A stretch of DNA of 64,000 nucleotides from Pegoplata infirma (GCA_963921195.1 OY992537.1:150443341-150507340), one strand, 5' to 3'; shown: positions 10,875 to 23,041, numbered from the stretch's first letter. Notes: a model not told the origin generated them from the letters alone. Numbers and translations are program-made.

Positions 10875-11885
10875 CACTCAAAATAATCCTCTGTTAAATA
10901 CTCTGTAAAATGACTGTAATCTCAATTCGACAGATATTTGACAAAGTTATCTGCCGAAATACAGATTTTAAGAAAATACTTTGTATTTTCTTGTGACCGA
11001 AAAACAAAATTTTATCTGTAATTTTACTTTTTTCTTTTTACTATTGCTCTGTAATACGGTTTTTAAATTAAAATTTCTTGAAAAAAATTCAAAGTATTTC
11101 AACCCCTCTTTAAAAAGCGTCTTAAATTATAATAAAAGATGCTAAATTTTACGAGGTGTAGTGCAAAATTGAAGGCACTCGTAATTTTCACAAAAATAAA
11201 AGTAAATTTACAATTTGGAAGCATTAAAGCGGGCAAATTTACACGATGGCATTTCCCAATTGTCAACACAACTTGCACATTACGGAAGGAGAAATTCATC
11301 AGGAATTAAATAGTGACCATTGTGTAAAAGCCATATCAAGCGCATTGGGTTGTAGGTTAGGTTGTAAGTGGCTGCTGACGTTTTACGTTAACACACGTAG
11401 ACTCTGAGGTCCATTGTGATACCACGGGTATCAAGCGCATTAAAAAGATATATAAGAAAGTCAAGGCATTCTTCATCGATTTCCCTTTAATTTTAGAAAA
11501 GTGTTTACCGGAATGACCCCACTCAAATTTGGAACTGAAAATAAGAAGTTTATGAAAAAAAAACCGTGAGATCATCCAGCGATTTTATAATTAATTTTTA
11601 CAAAGTTAAGCATTCGCGTGCGAAACATTTAAGCGGGCGCATTTAAATGATAGCATGCCTTTATTTTGTGTCAAGTTATTACTATCCATGCTTCTTGGTA
11701 AAATTCTGGTCGTTTTCATCAATATTTTACAGATAATTCTGTAATACTGCAGTTTTTTTATCGAAATCATTTTACAGAGTTTTCTTCGTAAAATAACAAA
11801 AAATCTTGCTGGTTGGAAATCTATGTTATTTTCTGCTGGCTCAGCAGAGTATCTCTGTATTTTAACAGAGTGATTATTTTGAGTG
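10875..11885. mobile_element. Degenerate CACTCAAAATAAT element, copy 1
   Basis: Ends CACTCAAAATAATCCTCTG and GTGATTATTTTGAGTG match the 800-bp elements at 22242 and 30309, but the middle differs and contains an 82-bp LINE stub. Flanks are TT on both sides (10873-10874, 11886-11887). Words such as CTCTGTAAAAT recur near both ends. Confidence 0.75.
11347..11428 (-). mobile_element. 82-bp LINE 3'-end insertion with 13-bp TSD
   Basis: Read on the minus strand this is a LINE 3' UTR ending in CCTAACCTACA. It resembles the tail at 2213-2294 (shared GTGGTATCAC/ATGGACC words and the CCTAACCTA end). It is bounded by the 13-bp direct repeat TATCAAGCGCATT (11334-11346 and 11429-11441). It is an extremely 5'-truncated insertion of the same or a closely related LINE family. 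Confidence 0.85.
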
Positions 11886-12040
11886 TTCGTTTGACTTGGA
11901 GTTTTTGCCAGGCTTTAAATTTCCAGATCAGCTAACACATTTTTCTTTATACTAATACCACTACTAGGCGAAATTTGCAAATAATATTACCACAACCATT
12001 GTCTAGTTTTTATTTCATTCAAAACGGTTTAGTATTTTTT

Positions 12041-12632
12041 ATATCCTCCACTCTAGTGATAGAGGGTATATATAAGTTTGTCATTCTGCTTGTAACTCAT
12101 CGAAATATCGATCTGAGACCCCATAAAGTATATATATTCATGATGCCCGATCGATTTTAAGACATTCTAGCGATGTCCGTCTGTCCGTCTGTCTGTCTGT
12201 GGAAAATGCTGTCGCGGACAAAATATTGCACAGAGATGACTGAAACTTAACATATTTATTGGAAGTTCTCCCGAGAAGTTTGGTATTGCATTTGAGCGAT
12301 ATCGGTTCAGCGGTTCAAAAGTTATGAACGAAAATGTAAGCACACCTCAAAAATTTCAGTACATTCAACATAACCTAAAAATACAAAATTCTTTAATTAG
12401 GCTTCTGGTTGGCATATGTGAACATAATTGAACACCAAATGGTATTTAACATGTACGAACACAAAAAAAAAAAAAAATCGCGGATTTTTTTTACCAAAAT
12501 TTTTTTTCGCGAATTTTTTTTTTCAAAAAATTTTTTTTTTTCAAAAGGAATATGCTTTTTTGCAATAATCTTTTTGAAATTGTGGAGGGTATCACTACAT
12601 TCGGCAAGGCCGAATTTAACTTTTTTACTTGT
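12041..12632 (+). mobile_element. Helentron-type non-autonomous element 2
   Basis: It starts ATATCCTCCAC, with the inverted subterminal GTGGAGGGTAT near 12583. The 3' hairpin is ATTCGGC AAG GCCGAAT (12599-12615), followed by TTTTTTACTTGT. A short GTCY tract lies near 12175-12200. It has the same layout as 9583-10439 with a different hairpin sequence, so it is a second lineage. There is no transposase or helicase ORF. Confidence 0.85.
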
Positions 12633-12884
12633 TTTGATTGCTTTTGTTTTTGCGTGTGTGTTGCTAGTAAAAAATTGAGTAACACACACAAGTTGTCTCT
12701 CTAGCACTAGCACATAAATTGAAATGAAGAGCTGGTTACTAGTTGACAATGTCGAAATACGCACCAGCTGCTACTAGCGCTTTGAAGAATTTCTATCAAG
12801 TGCTGCTAGATGATTGTCTGGTACATTGTGATGAACAATAAAATTAATAAAAATAGTACGCAAGTGTAAAGAAAAAATAATATA
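12633..12884. other. CTAGC-rich spacer
   Basis: No gene. TGCTAG/CTAGCA words are dense, and they recur at 17990-18260 on the far side of the nested cluster. The two may be halves of one interrupted element. Confidence 0.4.
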
Positions 12885-13283
12885 CTGTGAGCGTCAAAAG
12901 AAAGTGTACAGGTCTTAAATTGATGTAATTCGTTAACGACAAAGATGACAATAAAACCCCTTATTATTATCAATCGACTATCATTTAAAAACACGCTATA
13001 AAGGAAATTTTTTAAGCTTTAATTTAAGCTTGAAAGAGTCCAGATTGAGCAAATATTAAATGAGATACGGGGGTCGCGCTGTAAATTGAAAATTTTTGTA
13101 GACTTTTTTAAAAAATTTGTAAAAAATATTTCTAATTTTATGTGTTTCAAGTTCAAACATTAAAAATTTAAAAAATAGTACAATAGTTTAGATTCAGTTA
13201 TCAACTCATTTTTCTAACGACCCAAACAAAAATCAAAATTTTTCAAATGCAGTAAAAAAATATGTTTTTTTTTTACCTCCAAC

Positions 13284-14900
13284 CAGACCTTTGAAGATTT
13301 AATTCCCTAATTCAATTTATTAAATCTGATTTAAGATAATTGAATTAATTCCCTGTTTCTATAAATCAAAAAGAATTAATTCATTATTTAAATCACTTAA
13401 TTTCATTGCAAAGATTTAATTCGTTGATTTGAATCAATTGAATTAATACATTTTGATTTGAATCAACTGATTCAAATCACTTGATTTGAATTAACTGATT
13501 CAAATCACTTTTGATTCAAATCAACTGATTCAAATCACTTTTGATTCAAATCAACTGATTCAAATCACTTTTGGTTTGAATCAACTTGATTTAAACTTTT
13601 TTCACTTAAATCAAACACTAAAAATGCACATTATAAAAATCTTATCAGGTCTGATTGCGTTAAATTCATTGGAATATCGTCAATTTTAAACACACCACGC
13701 CATCAATAAACAACACTCCAAATTGTACAGTATTATTAAATGTGTACCTTTAGTCTAGAGATGGGCGCTGGTCACGTGATTTGCGTGATTCACGCGTGAG
13801 TGTGAGTGATTTCCATTTCAATCACGTGATTGTGAGTGAGCGTGATTTGAAAAAAACCTGAGCGAGTGATTAGTGAGTTAGTCATTTATTTTTTGCGTGA
13901 GTCTGCGTGATTAGATTTTTTGATTTGCACAATTTTTTGATTTGCCCAATTTTTTTAAAATTTTTCTAAAAAATTTTTTTTTCGAGTTTTTTTTTTTTTT
14001 GTTAAGAAAATTTTATTGCGTGAGTAGATTTTGCGTGACTCACGCGTGAGCGTGATTGAATCTGGCGTGAGTCACGCGTGAGTGTGAGTAAGTTTTTTAT
14101 TACTCACGTGAATAGTGAGTGAGCGTGAGTAAAAAAATATTGCGTGAGGGATTAGTGAGTGATCCGATTATTTTTTGCGTTAGTGAGTGTGAGTCAAAAT
14201 CCACTCACGCGCCTATCTTTACTTTAGTCAATAACGAATTTGGCTCTTCAGCATAAAAATAACTTTTAACACAAAAACAATGAATGATTTACATTTTTAT
14301 TATACACATACATTTCCATTATATCGAAAAGTCGTGCATTATCCCACCCTTAATGTATATGTGCAAATTAATAAATGTTATATTAAAGCAATGTCTTGCA
14401 TTTTTGTGATTCCTATGCATGCATAGGCTAAAAAATGCTGCCAATAAAATGTACACTATAAAATTCTGTTGCTTTGACTTTTTGCTTGCTACTACCGCAC
14501 AAGAATATATGTTATAGTATGTGTGTGCGTGTGTAAAGTAAATACTTTGATTTAAGAAAAAAATGTTTAAATCAACTGAATCAAAACATTTTTGATTTGA
14601 ATCAATTGATTTGAATCAAATTGATTTGAATCAATTGATTTGAATCAAATTGATTTGAATCAATTGATTTGAATCAATTGATTTGAATCAAGTGAATTAA
14701 TTCTTTGTTGATTTGAATCAAGTTGATTTGAATCATTATTTAAACAAGGAATTAAACAAAAAATTAGTTAATTCTTTCAACAAAAAGTTGAAATTAATTC
14801 TTTTGAATCAAATCATCAAGAATTAATTCCTTGATTTATTAATATGAATTAATCTTTTTGCGAATCAAATCAAAAAGTGAATTAATTCTTCAAAGGTCTG
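13284..14900. mobile_element. hAT-type element (CAGACCTTTGAAG ends), middle shell
   Basis: TIRs CAGACCTTTGAAGA/TCTTCAAAGGTCTG with a perfect 8-bp duplication CCTCCAAC (13276-13283 and 14901-14908). Both flanks of the inner insertion are packed with TTGATTTGAATCAA-type words in either orientation. Non-autonomous. Confidence 0.93.
13756..14221. mobile_element. hAT-type MITE (TAGAGATGGGCGC ends), innermost
   Basis: TIRs TAGAGATGGGCGC/TAAAGATAGGCGC with the 8-bp duplication CTTTAGTC (13748-13755 and 14222-14229). Almost the whole 466 bp consists of CACGTGA, CACGCGTGA and GCGTGAGT words. Related wording occurs at 41160-41250. Confidence 0.93.
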
Positions 14901-15443
14901 CCTCCAACTCTTTTGACCACCAATTGTTTGTAAACAAAGAAAAGATTTCATTGTTTACTAATTGAAGTACATCTAAGTGTATAGTAAAGAGATATGAAAA
15001 TAATTCAAAGTTTTCTTTGTTTACAAAAAAATTGGTGGTCAAAAGAATTGGAGGTCAAAAAAATGAATATAATATAAAAAATAAAATTTTGGTTTTTGTT
15101 TGGGTCATTGGAAAAATGAGTTGATAACTGAATTTAAATCACTATACTATGTTTTAAATTTTTAATGTTTGAACTTGAAAAAAATCAACTTAGAAATATT
15201 TTTTAAAATTTTTCTAAAAAATGTCTACAGAAAATTTCATTTTTCAGCTCGACCCTTGTATCTCATTTAATATTAGCTTAATCTGGACGCTATCAAGCTT
15301 AAATTAAAGCTTGGAAAATGTCCTTTAAAGCATGTTTTTAAATGATAGTCGATTGATAATAATAAGGGGTTTTATTGTCAACTTTTTCGTTAAGGAATTA
15401 CATCTATTTTAGACCTGTACACTTTCTTTTGACGCTCACTGTA

Positions 15444-16079
15444 CACATGTGTATGTTTATATAAAAAATTGTACGAATTAATTTATTTCATACAATTTTT
15501 GCTGTTAATTGTTTTATAATTATATAAATTATGTAATTTAAAAAAAAATGTTTAAAGACAATATAAATCTTTAAAATTGTTTAAAAAAAATTTTTTTGGA
15601 CATTTTCTTATAATCAGATTTTTTTTTCAGAAAAATTGTCCAAGAAAACCAAAAAATTTTTAAGTAATAATGTTGTAGCATCTATGTATGAATTTTACTA
15701 TAAAATAGAAAAATACACAGATGATTGATTGATACTTGCATGTAATCTTTGTATCCCTCTAATTACTGATAGAGGATATATATTAGGGTGGATCGAATTT
15801 TTCAATTTCCAAAATTTCAATTTTCCAAAATCTTTTACATATTATTAAAAAGCTGAAACCATACTTGTGTGTACATAAAATTTGTTGTACAGAATCTTTT
15901 TTATTCAAGCTTATATTTCCTTTAGCTTGTATAGCCTTTAAATGAGCTTTTCGGAAGCCAGTCTGGCCAAATTCTAAAATTTATTTTTTTTTATTTTATC
16001 GTTTTAAAATATGTAATTCATCACTAAGTTTGTATGTGCGAAACATCATTTCATTCAATTTAAGTTAGCACAAATAAAA
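15444..16079. other. Unassigned AT-rich stretch
   Basis: No gene. A short fragment at about 15749-15785 (CTCTAATTACTGATAGAGGATATATA) resembles the 5' end of the Helentron-type elements. The rest is unrecognised. Confidence 0.4.
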
Positions 16080-17405
16080 AAACAAAACTATTTTGGCTAC
16101 GGAAAAAAATATAAAAAATCTTTATTACGAAAAATCTATCGGAAAAAAATTTAAAAATTCTTCAGCGAAATTTTTTTTTTAGTTAATTTTATATTTTTAA
16201 AGTATTTTGGTTTGCTTTAAGATTTAGAAAAAAAATTCTAAAAAAAATTTTCATATAAAAAATCGATTTTTAATGTTTTTTTGGCCACTTTGGCCTCGGA
16301 AAAAATTGAAAAAAAAATTAACGTATTTTGGTTTGCTTTAAGATTTAGCAAAAAATAAAAAAAACTCTAAACAAAATTTTTCATACGAAAAATCGAAAAA
16401 TGTTTCAGAGAAAAAATTATATTTTTAAATTAATTCTATATTTTTAACGTATTTTGGTTAGCTTTAAGATTTAGAAAAAAATAAAAAAAATCTAAAAAAA
16501 ATCTAAAAAAAATTTTGATACGAAAAATCGATTTTTTAATGTTTTCTGGCCACTTTGGTCTCGAAAAATATTCAAAAATTTTTCAGTTGAAAAATTATTT
16601 TGTTTTAAGTTAATTTTATATTTTTAACGTATTTTGGTTTGCTTTAGGATTTAGAAAAAAATAAAAAAATCTAAAAAAAATTGTTCATACGAAAAATCGA
16701 TTTTTTAATGTTTTTTGGTCACTTTGGCCAACAAATTCTTCAGAGAAAAAATTATTTTTTTTAAGTTAATTTTATATTTTTATCTTATTTTGGTTTGCTT
16801 TAAGATTTAGAAATAAAATTCTAAAAAAAAAAATTCATACGAAAATCGTTTTTTGAATGTTTTTTTTTTCTAAATCTTAAAACAAACCAAAATACGTTAA
16901 AAATATAAAATTAACTTAAAAAAAATAATTTTTTCTCTAAAAAAATTTTCAATTTTTTCCGAGGCCAAAGTGGTCGAAAACATTGAAAAATCGATTTTTC
17001 GTAGAAATTTTTTTTATTTTTTTCTAAATCTTAAAGCAAATCAAAATACGTTAAAAATATAAAATTAACTAAAAAAAAAATAATGTTTTTTCTCTGAAAT
17101 TTTTTTTAATTTTTTTCCGAGGTCGAAGTGGCCAGAAAACATTAAAAAATCGATTTTTCATATGATTTTTTTTTTTTTATTTTTTTCTAAATCTTAAAGC
17201 AAATCAAAATACGTTAAAAATATAAACTTAACTTAAAAAAAAATAATGTTTTTTCTGCAAAATTTTTCAATTTTTTCCGAGGTCAAAGTGGCCAAAAAAC
17301 ATTAAAAAATCGATTTTTCGTATGAAAATTTTTTTTTAGAATTTTATTTTGTTTTTCTAAATCTTAAAGCAAACCAAAATAAGATAAAAATATAAAATTA
17401 ACTTA
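16080..17405. repeat. Head-to-head tandem array, ~120-180-bp units
   Basis: Five forward units carry TATTTTGGTTTGCTTTAAG-like words (near 16202, 16324, 16449, 16628, 16787). They are followed, after a switch near 16860, by four units in reverse orientation (near 16876, 17030, 17190, 17367). Each unit also has AAAAATCGATTTTT and GGCCACTTTGGCC(T)CG. The whole array could fold into a very long imperfect hairpin. Confidence 0.85.
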
Positions 17406-17462
17406 AAAAAATCATCCATCATTTCTGAAAATAATATGAAGCATAAATTTAAAACTTATTAA

Positions 17463-17910
17463 AGCCCCTATGACACTACATTTTTTTTGTATTTTATTTT
17501 TTATTAATTGATAGAATGAAACAGCAAAAGAAGAAATGAAAAAGAAACATAAAATAAACAAACAGATAGTGATGATTACTTTTATTTAAATAAAAACCCG
17601 CTTAATAAATACCAAAAACCGTAAAAAAAAACAAAAAAATCGCTTCATTTAATGAAAAACAGAAAAGTTGGCAACACTTAATATCATTCATGCGTAAATG
17701 TCAAAAAAAATTTAAAATTTTTACATTTTTTTTGACATTCAATCATTTGATAACCAAATTTATCGATAACACAAGAATAAAATTTGACGTTTACTGTTTT
17801 TTTTTAGTATGCTTTTACTATTCACACTTATTCAGATTTCCTATGGTGATATATTTGCACTCTTCACATAAATTCCATCAATACAAAAAAAAATGTAGTG
17901 TCATAGGGGC
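17463..17910. mobile_element. MITE with TTAA/TAA target
   Basis: Inverted ends AGCCCCTATGACACTACA and TGTAGTGTCATAGGGGC, flanked by TTAA (17459-17462 and 17911-17914). The ends fit a TTAA duplication (piggyBac-like) or a TAA one (PIF/Harbinger-like). The small ORF inside is not convincing. Confidence 0.8.
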
Positions 17911-17914
17911 TTAA

Positions 17915-18311
17915 TACCTTTGTTTCCATTTTGTGTCTTTTTTTTGGAATAACTTAAATATGTTTTTCTCTGCTTAGTACTTACTCACAATACTCACCTA
18001 GCAGTTGAATTTTTTACTGCTAGATGTTGCTAGATGGTTTTTTGATCTTTTGTCTAGCACACATTGTGTGTTTATTTTTTTTACAAATGGTTAGTTTCTT
18101 TTTTCTGCTGGTTGTGTTTTTTTCATTTTTGCAAACACAACCAGTGGTGCTACTTATTGCTTTTGTTATTTTTAAAAATCAACCACCTGCTAGCTAGCTA
18201 CTATTGATATGTGTGTGTTTATGAAAGTGTACAAGTTGATCGCTATTTGTTTTTGATGATATTTTTACCAGCGCTATAGTACAATTTCAGTGTTTTTTAC
18301 TATCATTGGGC
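17915..18311. other. CTAGCA-rich stretch
   Basis: No gene. TGCTAG/CTAGCA and AACACAACCAG words are frequent, similar to 12660-12820. Confidence 0.35.
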
Positions 18312-18319
18312 TGGTTTTT

Positions 18320-19252
18320 TAAAGCCTGGACTGTGATCATGTAAAGTAAGTAACGTCTGTCGACGATTGAACGATGTCGTTTTTATTTTGCTTCACGTAA
18401 GCCCATCACTAACGTATCGTTTCGAACATAATATCGAAAACGACAACGTATGTCAAACTGACATACATATGTCAAAATTACATATTGTGAAAAAAACACC
18501 TAAACAAAACACTACCATAAATAATAAGAAAATTTTAAATTTAGCGTTAGAAAACCTACAAAAAAGCCTCAAAAAAAAAAATACACTTATATAAACGAAT
18601 GCACTTTTTTAACACTCTTAATTGTTTTTTTTTTTTGTGTTACACAAAGGGATTCCAAGAGCTTCCACCCTCCAAAAAAGAAGTTTACTTCTATAAACGA
18701 ATGCTCTTTTTTCGTTATAATTTTTTAAATTTTGGTTATTTGATTTCAACTTTAAATGAAAACGTAAACAACAAAACACCGAACTTGATTTTATGTGATG
18801 AAAATTTCATGTGATTTTTTTTTTATTGTTGACATATGTATTTGTTTTTTTTATAAATGTAAATAAATAAACAACTCACAAACAGAATAAAAGCTTCAAC
18901 TTCAAAACGAAGTTACAAAATTTCAAAAATAAAAAAATGTTTTTTTTGTGTGTTAGAGTAGTGTTTTAAAAGGAAAACACAATTTTTATTAATAAAAGTG
19001 AAAAATTATCCAAAATATAACAATTAAGTTCATATTTTTACAAAAAAATGAGCAACACGACACCTCATTAGATGTCGTTTATTTTAAGTCGATTTAACGA
19101 TTGTTGTTCAACGATTTTGAGCTTACGTGAAGCTAAAAATCGTCAAAAAGACGATTTTGAACATACGATTTAAGAAAAATCGAGTTACGTGAAGCCAATG
19201 CATCGTTTTGACGATGTCGATACATCATTCTCACTTTACGTGATCATAGTCC
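18320..19252. mobile_element. Probable hAT-type MITE
   Basis: Inverted ends CCTGGACTGTGATCATGTAA and GTGATCATAGTCC lie within an 8-bp direct repeat TGGTTTTT (18312-18319 and 19253-19260). The left end has an extra TAAAGCCT that is absent on the right, so the right tip may have been lost. ACGATGTCGT and TTACGTGAAGC words recur on both sides. Confidence 0.6.
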
Positions 19253-19609
19253 TGGTTTTTGCTTCCAGTTTGTGTCGAATAACTACAGTATTGTGTGTTA
19301 TTTTCAACTGCTGGCTTTTTTCAAAAACTATCAACTGAGGAGTTTAACAATTTCAGTGGCAGTGTAGTTATTTTAACTCTGTTTTGAACTGCTGTCAAAT
19401 GGCACCCACAATTCTGTTTATATCTTGAGGCCAGCGCCACCTGCCGGGTCGAAAAAAATCAAATCTTTAAAACCTTGATCAGCATCTAATATGTATGTCT
19501 TAGGTTGGTAGTTCTTATGATTCCAGAGATCATGCGTTACAAACAATTGCACTAACGATTTCATGCATAAAGATTTTTGAATAAATATGTATGTGTAATT
19601 GACAATATT

Positions 19610-19912
19610 AGTAATTAACTACTATATGTAATTATAAATATGTTTTTACAATTACATTAAAATCAATTACATTTTTCAATTAGATGTAATTAGTAATTGA
19701 GTTTTTTCAATTACAATTACATGTAATTTGTAATTGCGTTTTTTCAATTACAATTACATGTAATTTGTAATTGAGTTTTTTCAATTACAATTACATGTAA
19801 TTTGTAATTAAGTTTTTTCAATTACAATTACATGTAATTAGTAATTGAAAATTTTCAATTACTAATTACATGTAATTGTAATTGAAACTGTAATCAATTA
19901 CACAATGTAATC
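19610..19912. repeat. Palindromic tandem repeat (AATTACATGTAATT)
   Basis: Units of about 44 bp, each with AATTACAATTACATGTAATT followed by TGTAATTGAGTTTTTTC, repeated about five times. Each unit is close to self-complementary. Confidence 0.9.
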
Positions 19913-20270
19913 ATTACCCCCCATGTCTGATATTAATGCTAAATTGTTCTCTTTTGTTATTATTTGCCAATAGAAATGTAATTTATTGTATTTAAAATGG
20001 TTATATTTCATTTGCCGATTTTTTGCCGATTTTTATAAATTGAAGTGCCGATAATGCCGATTTTTTTTGGAAAATATGCCGATTTTTCATCAAAATCATC
20101 TGGCACCCCTGCCTCTAGCTAATTTCTGTAACTCTCGAATCGAAAGATTTCTCGCATGAAACATGTGAAATGAAACGAAAAAATTGTAAATCTGCACAAA
20201 AAGTGACTTCACATTTTACTGTTTCTGTAACTTTGTTGTGCGAAAACTTTAAAACTTATTGGAATGATGC
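19913..20270. other. No recognised feature
   Basis: A short run of CCGATTTTT/GCCGAT words near 20015-20090 only. Confidence 0.4.
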
Positions 20271-20278
20271 CAGAAAAC

Positions 20279-20674
20279 CAGTGACGGTCCGTGAAGTTGT
20301 CACTGGGTGTTCTCTAATTTTTAAAAACAGCAAATTTAAGTATAAAATTCATGTTTTCCTGGACCTAAAGCGTTCCCGAGATAGATAAAGATCCGATGTT
20401 ATTAGTTTTGTATATTTTTGAATAATATGCAACCCAAATTCTATTTTATTGTCATTTTGTTGCCTCACCACATCGACAATTAACAAAAAGCCTTATTTCG
20501 CAAATAAATGGAACACAAAAAAGAATTTTGGCTGCGTGTTAACAAAAACTAATAAAGCTGAACCTTGTCTATCACGGGAACGTGTTACATCCAGAAAATC
20601 ATATATTATATACATAATTTTGATATTTTAAATAAGTAGAGAACACCCAGTGACAACTTCACGGACCGTCACTG
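20279..20674. mobile_element. hAT-type MITE (CAGTGACGG ends)
   Basis: TIRs CAGTGACGGTCCGTGAAG in perfect inverted form (about 40 bp), with the 8-bp duplication CAGAAAAC (20271-20278 and 20675-20682). 396 bp, no transposase. Confidence 0.95.
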
Positions 20675-20724
20675 CAGAAAACTCGGCTATACTCTAATTT
20701 ACTGGCATTTTTCCAAACGTCTTA

Positions 20725-21058
20725 AGCCATAATCAGTTTAGAAGTGAGGTAGTGAAGTAGTGAGGTAGAGCCTTATGAGATTTTCAATAAGAAAAAAGAG
20801 TGTAGAAATTTTTTTAAATTTGTGTGTTCTTCATACACATTGAATTTTGACATAAGCGTAAAAAGTAGAGCGAGGTAGAGAAATTCTATTCTCAACAGAT
20901 TTTGTTTACGTCTCTCTACTTTTTAGTCTTATGGAAAAATTCAATGCGTATGAAGAACACACACATTTTAAAATTATCTGCACTCTTTTTTCTCATTGAA
21001 AATCACATAGGGCTCTACCTCACTACTTCACTACCTCACTTCTAAACTGATTATGGCT
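20725..21058. mobile_element. Foldback MITE with TTA target (PIF/Harbinger-like)
   Basis: The two halves (20725-20885 and 20895-21058) are inverted copies. Ends AGCCATAATCAG are flanked by TTA (20722-20724 and 21059-21061). GTGAGGTAGTGAAGTAGTGAG is at the base of the stem. A transcript would form a ~150-bp hairpin. Confidence 0.9.
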
Positions 21059-21343
21059 TTAGATATCATCAAGCAGATTCCAACAAAAAAAAATCAAGGA
21101 TCGGCGAGAAATATTTCGCGAGATATATAGCTTTAAAGTTAAAAGCGAAATCGCTTATATCTCCCTTTGTAATGGTCCGATCGGAATAAATAGGGTATCG
21201 TTGGAAAGGTAATTTTAATACCTATCAAACTATCCATATTTCATTAAAATCGGTTAACCCGTTCCGAGCCAAATCAAGTTTTTCAAAAAAAAAAACGTTA
21301 AAAAAATTAAAATGTATGTATCTAAAAACAACACATATATAGT

Positions 21344-22214
21344 TAGGGTGACCATTTTTTTCTGAGCTCAAATCAGTAGCCCAAGTTTTTATGTTTATTT
21401 TCTAGAAATAACTCTAATTTTTTTTCCTTCGGGAAAACACTGCTGTTTTTTAAACACTCAAAAACTCGGTTACACTAACTAACTTTATCCCAAGTATTTT
21501 AAGTAAAAAAAACTGTCAAAAACAACTGCAAAAAAACGGTTAAAAAACAACCGCAAAAAAAACAACCGTTATCGTAATTTTTCAGAAAATTTAGTTGACT
21601 TTAAACGACTTCATTTGAAAGTTTTGATCGTTTCAATGCAGAAAATATAACAAAATTCCACAGGTTTTAAGAATAAGAAAACCCCTCAGATTTTGAGATT
21701 TTTTTTTCGTAAGTTTTGACATCTTTTCGTATAAGAAAACTTCCCAGCTTTTATGCACGTGTTTTTTTTAACGGCCCTGATTTTCAAAGCGCTTTTTGAA
21801 ATAATCTCTGATGACATTACCTCATCTAAGATCTCAGAATGATTTGAATTCATGAAATTAACATAATTTTTCTAAAAAATCCATCTTTATAGAAAACGTC
21901 AAAGATTTCGTTCGCTATTTTATATAAATTTAGAAAGATCAAAAGAACCCCATGCTCAGATATATTTTGGCGTTAAGAAACCTGTTGATTCACTACCTCC
22001 AATCTCCTTAGAATTAATTAATTTTAGATTATCTCATGGTCTGACAGACTTAAGTTATAAAAACAAATTGGACTATGTAAAAATGTTCAAAAATCAGTAC
22101 AATCAGTACAGATTTCAAAAAAATCAGTACAAATCAGTACAACGTTTTTTCATCAGTACACGTGATCAAAAATCAGTACATGTACTGATCAAATCAGTAC
22201 GAATGGTCAGCCTA
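21344..22214. mobile_element. hAT-type MITE (TAGGGTGACCA family), uninterrupted copy
   Basis: TIRs TAGGGTGACCA/TAGGCTGACCA and the perfect duplication TATATAGT (21336-21343 and 22215-22222). The opposite arm near 25300-25320 has the single, unduplicated site. 871 bp; a dense ATCAGTAC block is at the right end. It is the clean relative of 3314-5850. Confidence 0.95.
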
Positions 22215-22241
22215 TATATAGTACCATAGTTTTTTTACATA

Positions 22242-23041
22242 CACTCAAAATAATAACTCTGTTAAATTACAGAAAAACTCTGCAAATTTAACAGAGTACA
22301 CCATACTTTTCCAGCTAACAACATTTCTTGGTAATTTTACTAAAAAACTCTGTAAAATGATTTTGACAGACAAAAACTGTTAATTTACAGAGTTTGTAGT
22401 AAAATATTAGTTAAATATGAAAGCTTTTTTACAGAGAAAACTCTGTAATTTTACTATTAAACTCTGTAAAATGCTTTGGACAAAAAAACTGTTAATTTAC
22501 AGAGTTTCTAGTAAAATATTGGTTAAATAAACCACCATTTAGCAAAGAAAACTATGTAAATTTACATATATTTGTAAAATACATTTGATGCAAAAAAAAA
22601 TACAGAAAAAACTCTGTAAATTTACAGAGTTTAGTTAAATGCATGTTATTTTGTAAAATTTTTATAAAATTTCTGAAAAAATTTTTTTGATAACTTTTTT
22701 TGCTACTATTTAAACTTTTTCTCAAAAAATAAAAATATACAGATAAAATTTTGATGTTTGGTAACAAAAACTACTCAAAACAGAAAATTTTTTTGGTTAT
22801 AAAAAAATACGAAGTATTTTGCTTAGGTCTGTATTTTAGCAGAAAACTCTGTTAATTATCTGTGAAATTAAGATTACGAAGTAAAAAGTAATATAACAGA
22901 TGACTCTTTGTTTTTTTGTCACAACAAAATACAAAGTATTTTCTTTAAATCTGTATTTTGACAGAAAACTCTGTCATATATCTGTTGAATTGAGATTACA
23001 GTCATTTTACAGAGTATTTTACAGAGTTATTATTTTGAGTG
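22242..23041. mobile_element. CACTCAAAATAAT MITE, copy 2 (800 bp)
   Basis: Ends CACTCAAAATAATAACTCTG with perfect inversion. TA is duplicated at 22240-22241 and 23042-23043, and the opposite arm shows ACATAGTA with a single TA. Words like AACTCTGTAAATTTACAGAG, a perfect palindrome, recur through it. Copy 3 at 30309-31108 has the same length. Confidence 0.93.

Larger units (their letters stand above)
12885..15441. mobile_element. Tc1-like long-TIR element (outer shell of a triple nest)
   Basis: Ends C(T/A)GTGAGCGTCAAAAG with a flanking TA on both sides (12883-12884 and 15442-15443). Inverted arms of roughly 390-530 bp run to about 13275 and from 14909. The TA target and the GTGAGCGTCAAAAG-type TIR suggest the Tc1/mariner superfamily. 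No transposase remains. Its centre was hit by the hAT at 13284-14900. Confidence 0.85.

Noticed and set aside
13756..14221. A bHLH-regulated enhancer because of many CACGTG sites
   Set aside because: The sites are part of a motif-amplified hAT MITE with a clear 8-bp TSD; no gene is nearby.
20170..20631. Small ORFs around the CAGTGACGG MITE
   Set aside because: The first spans the insertion boundary and the second lies inside the MITE. Neither has a recognisable domain.
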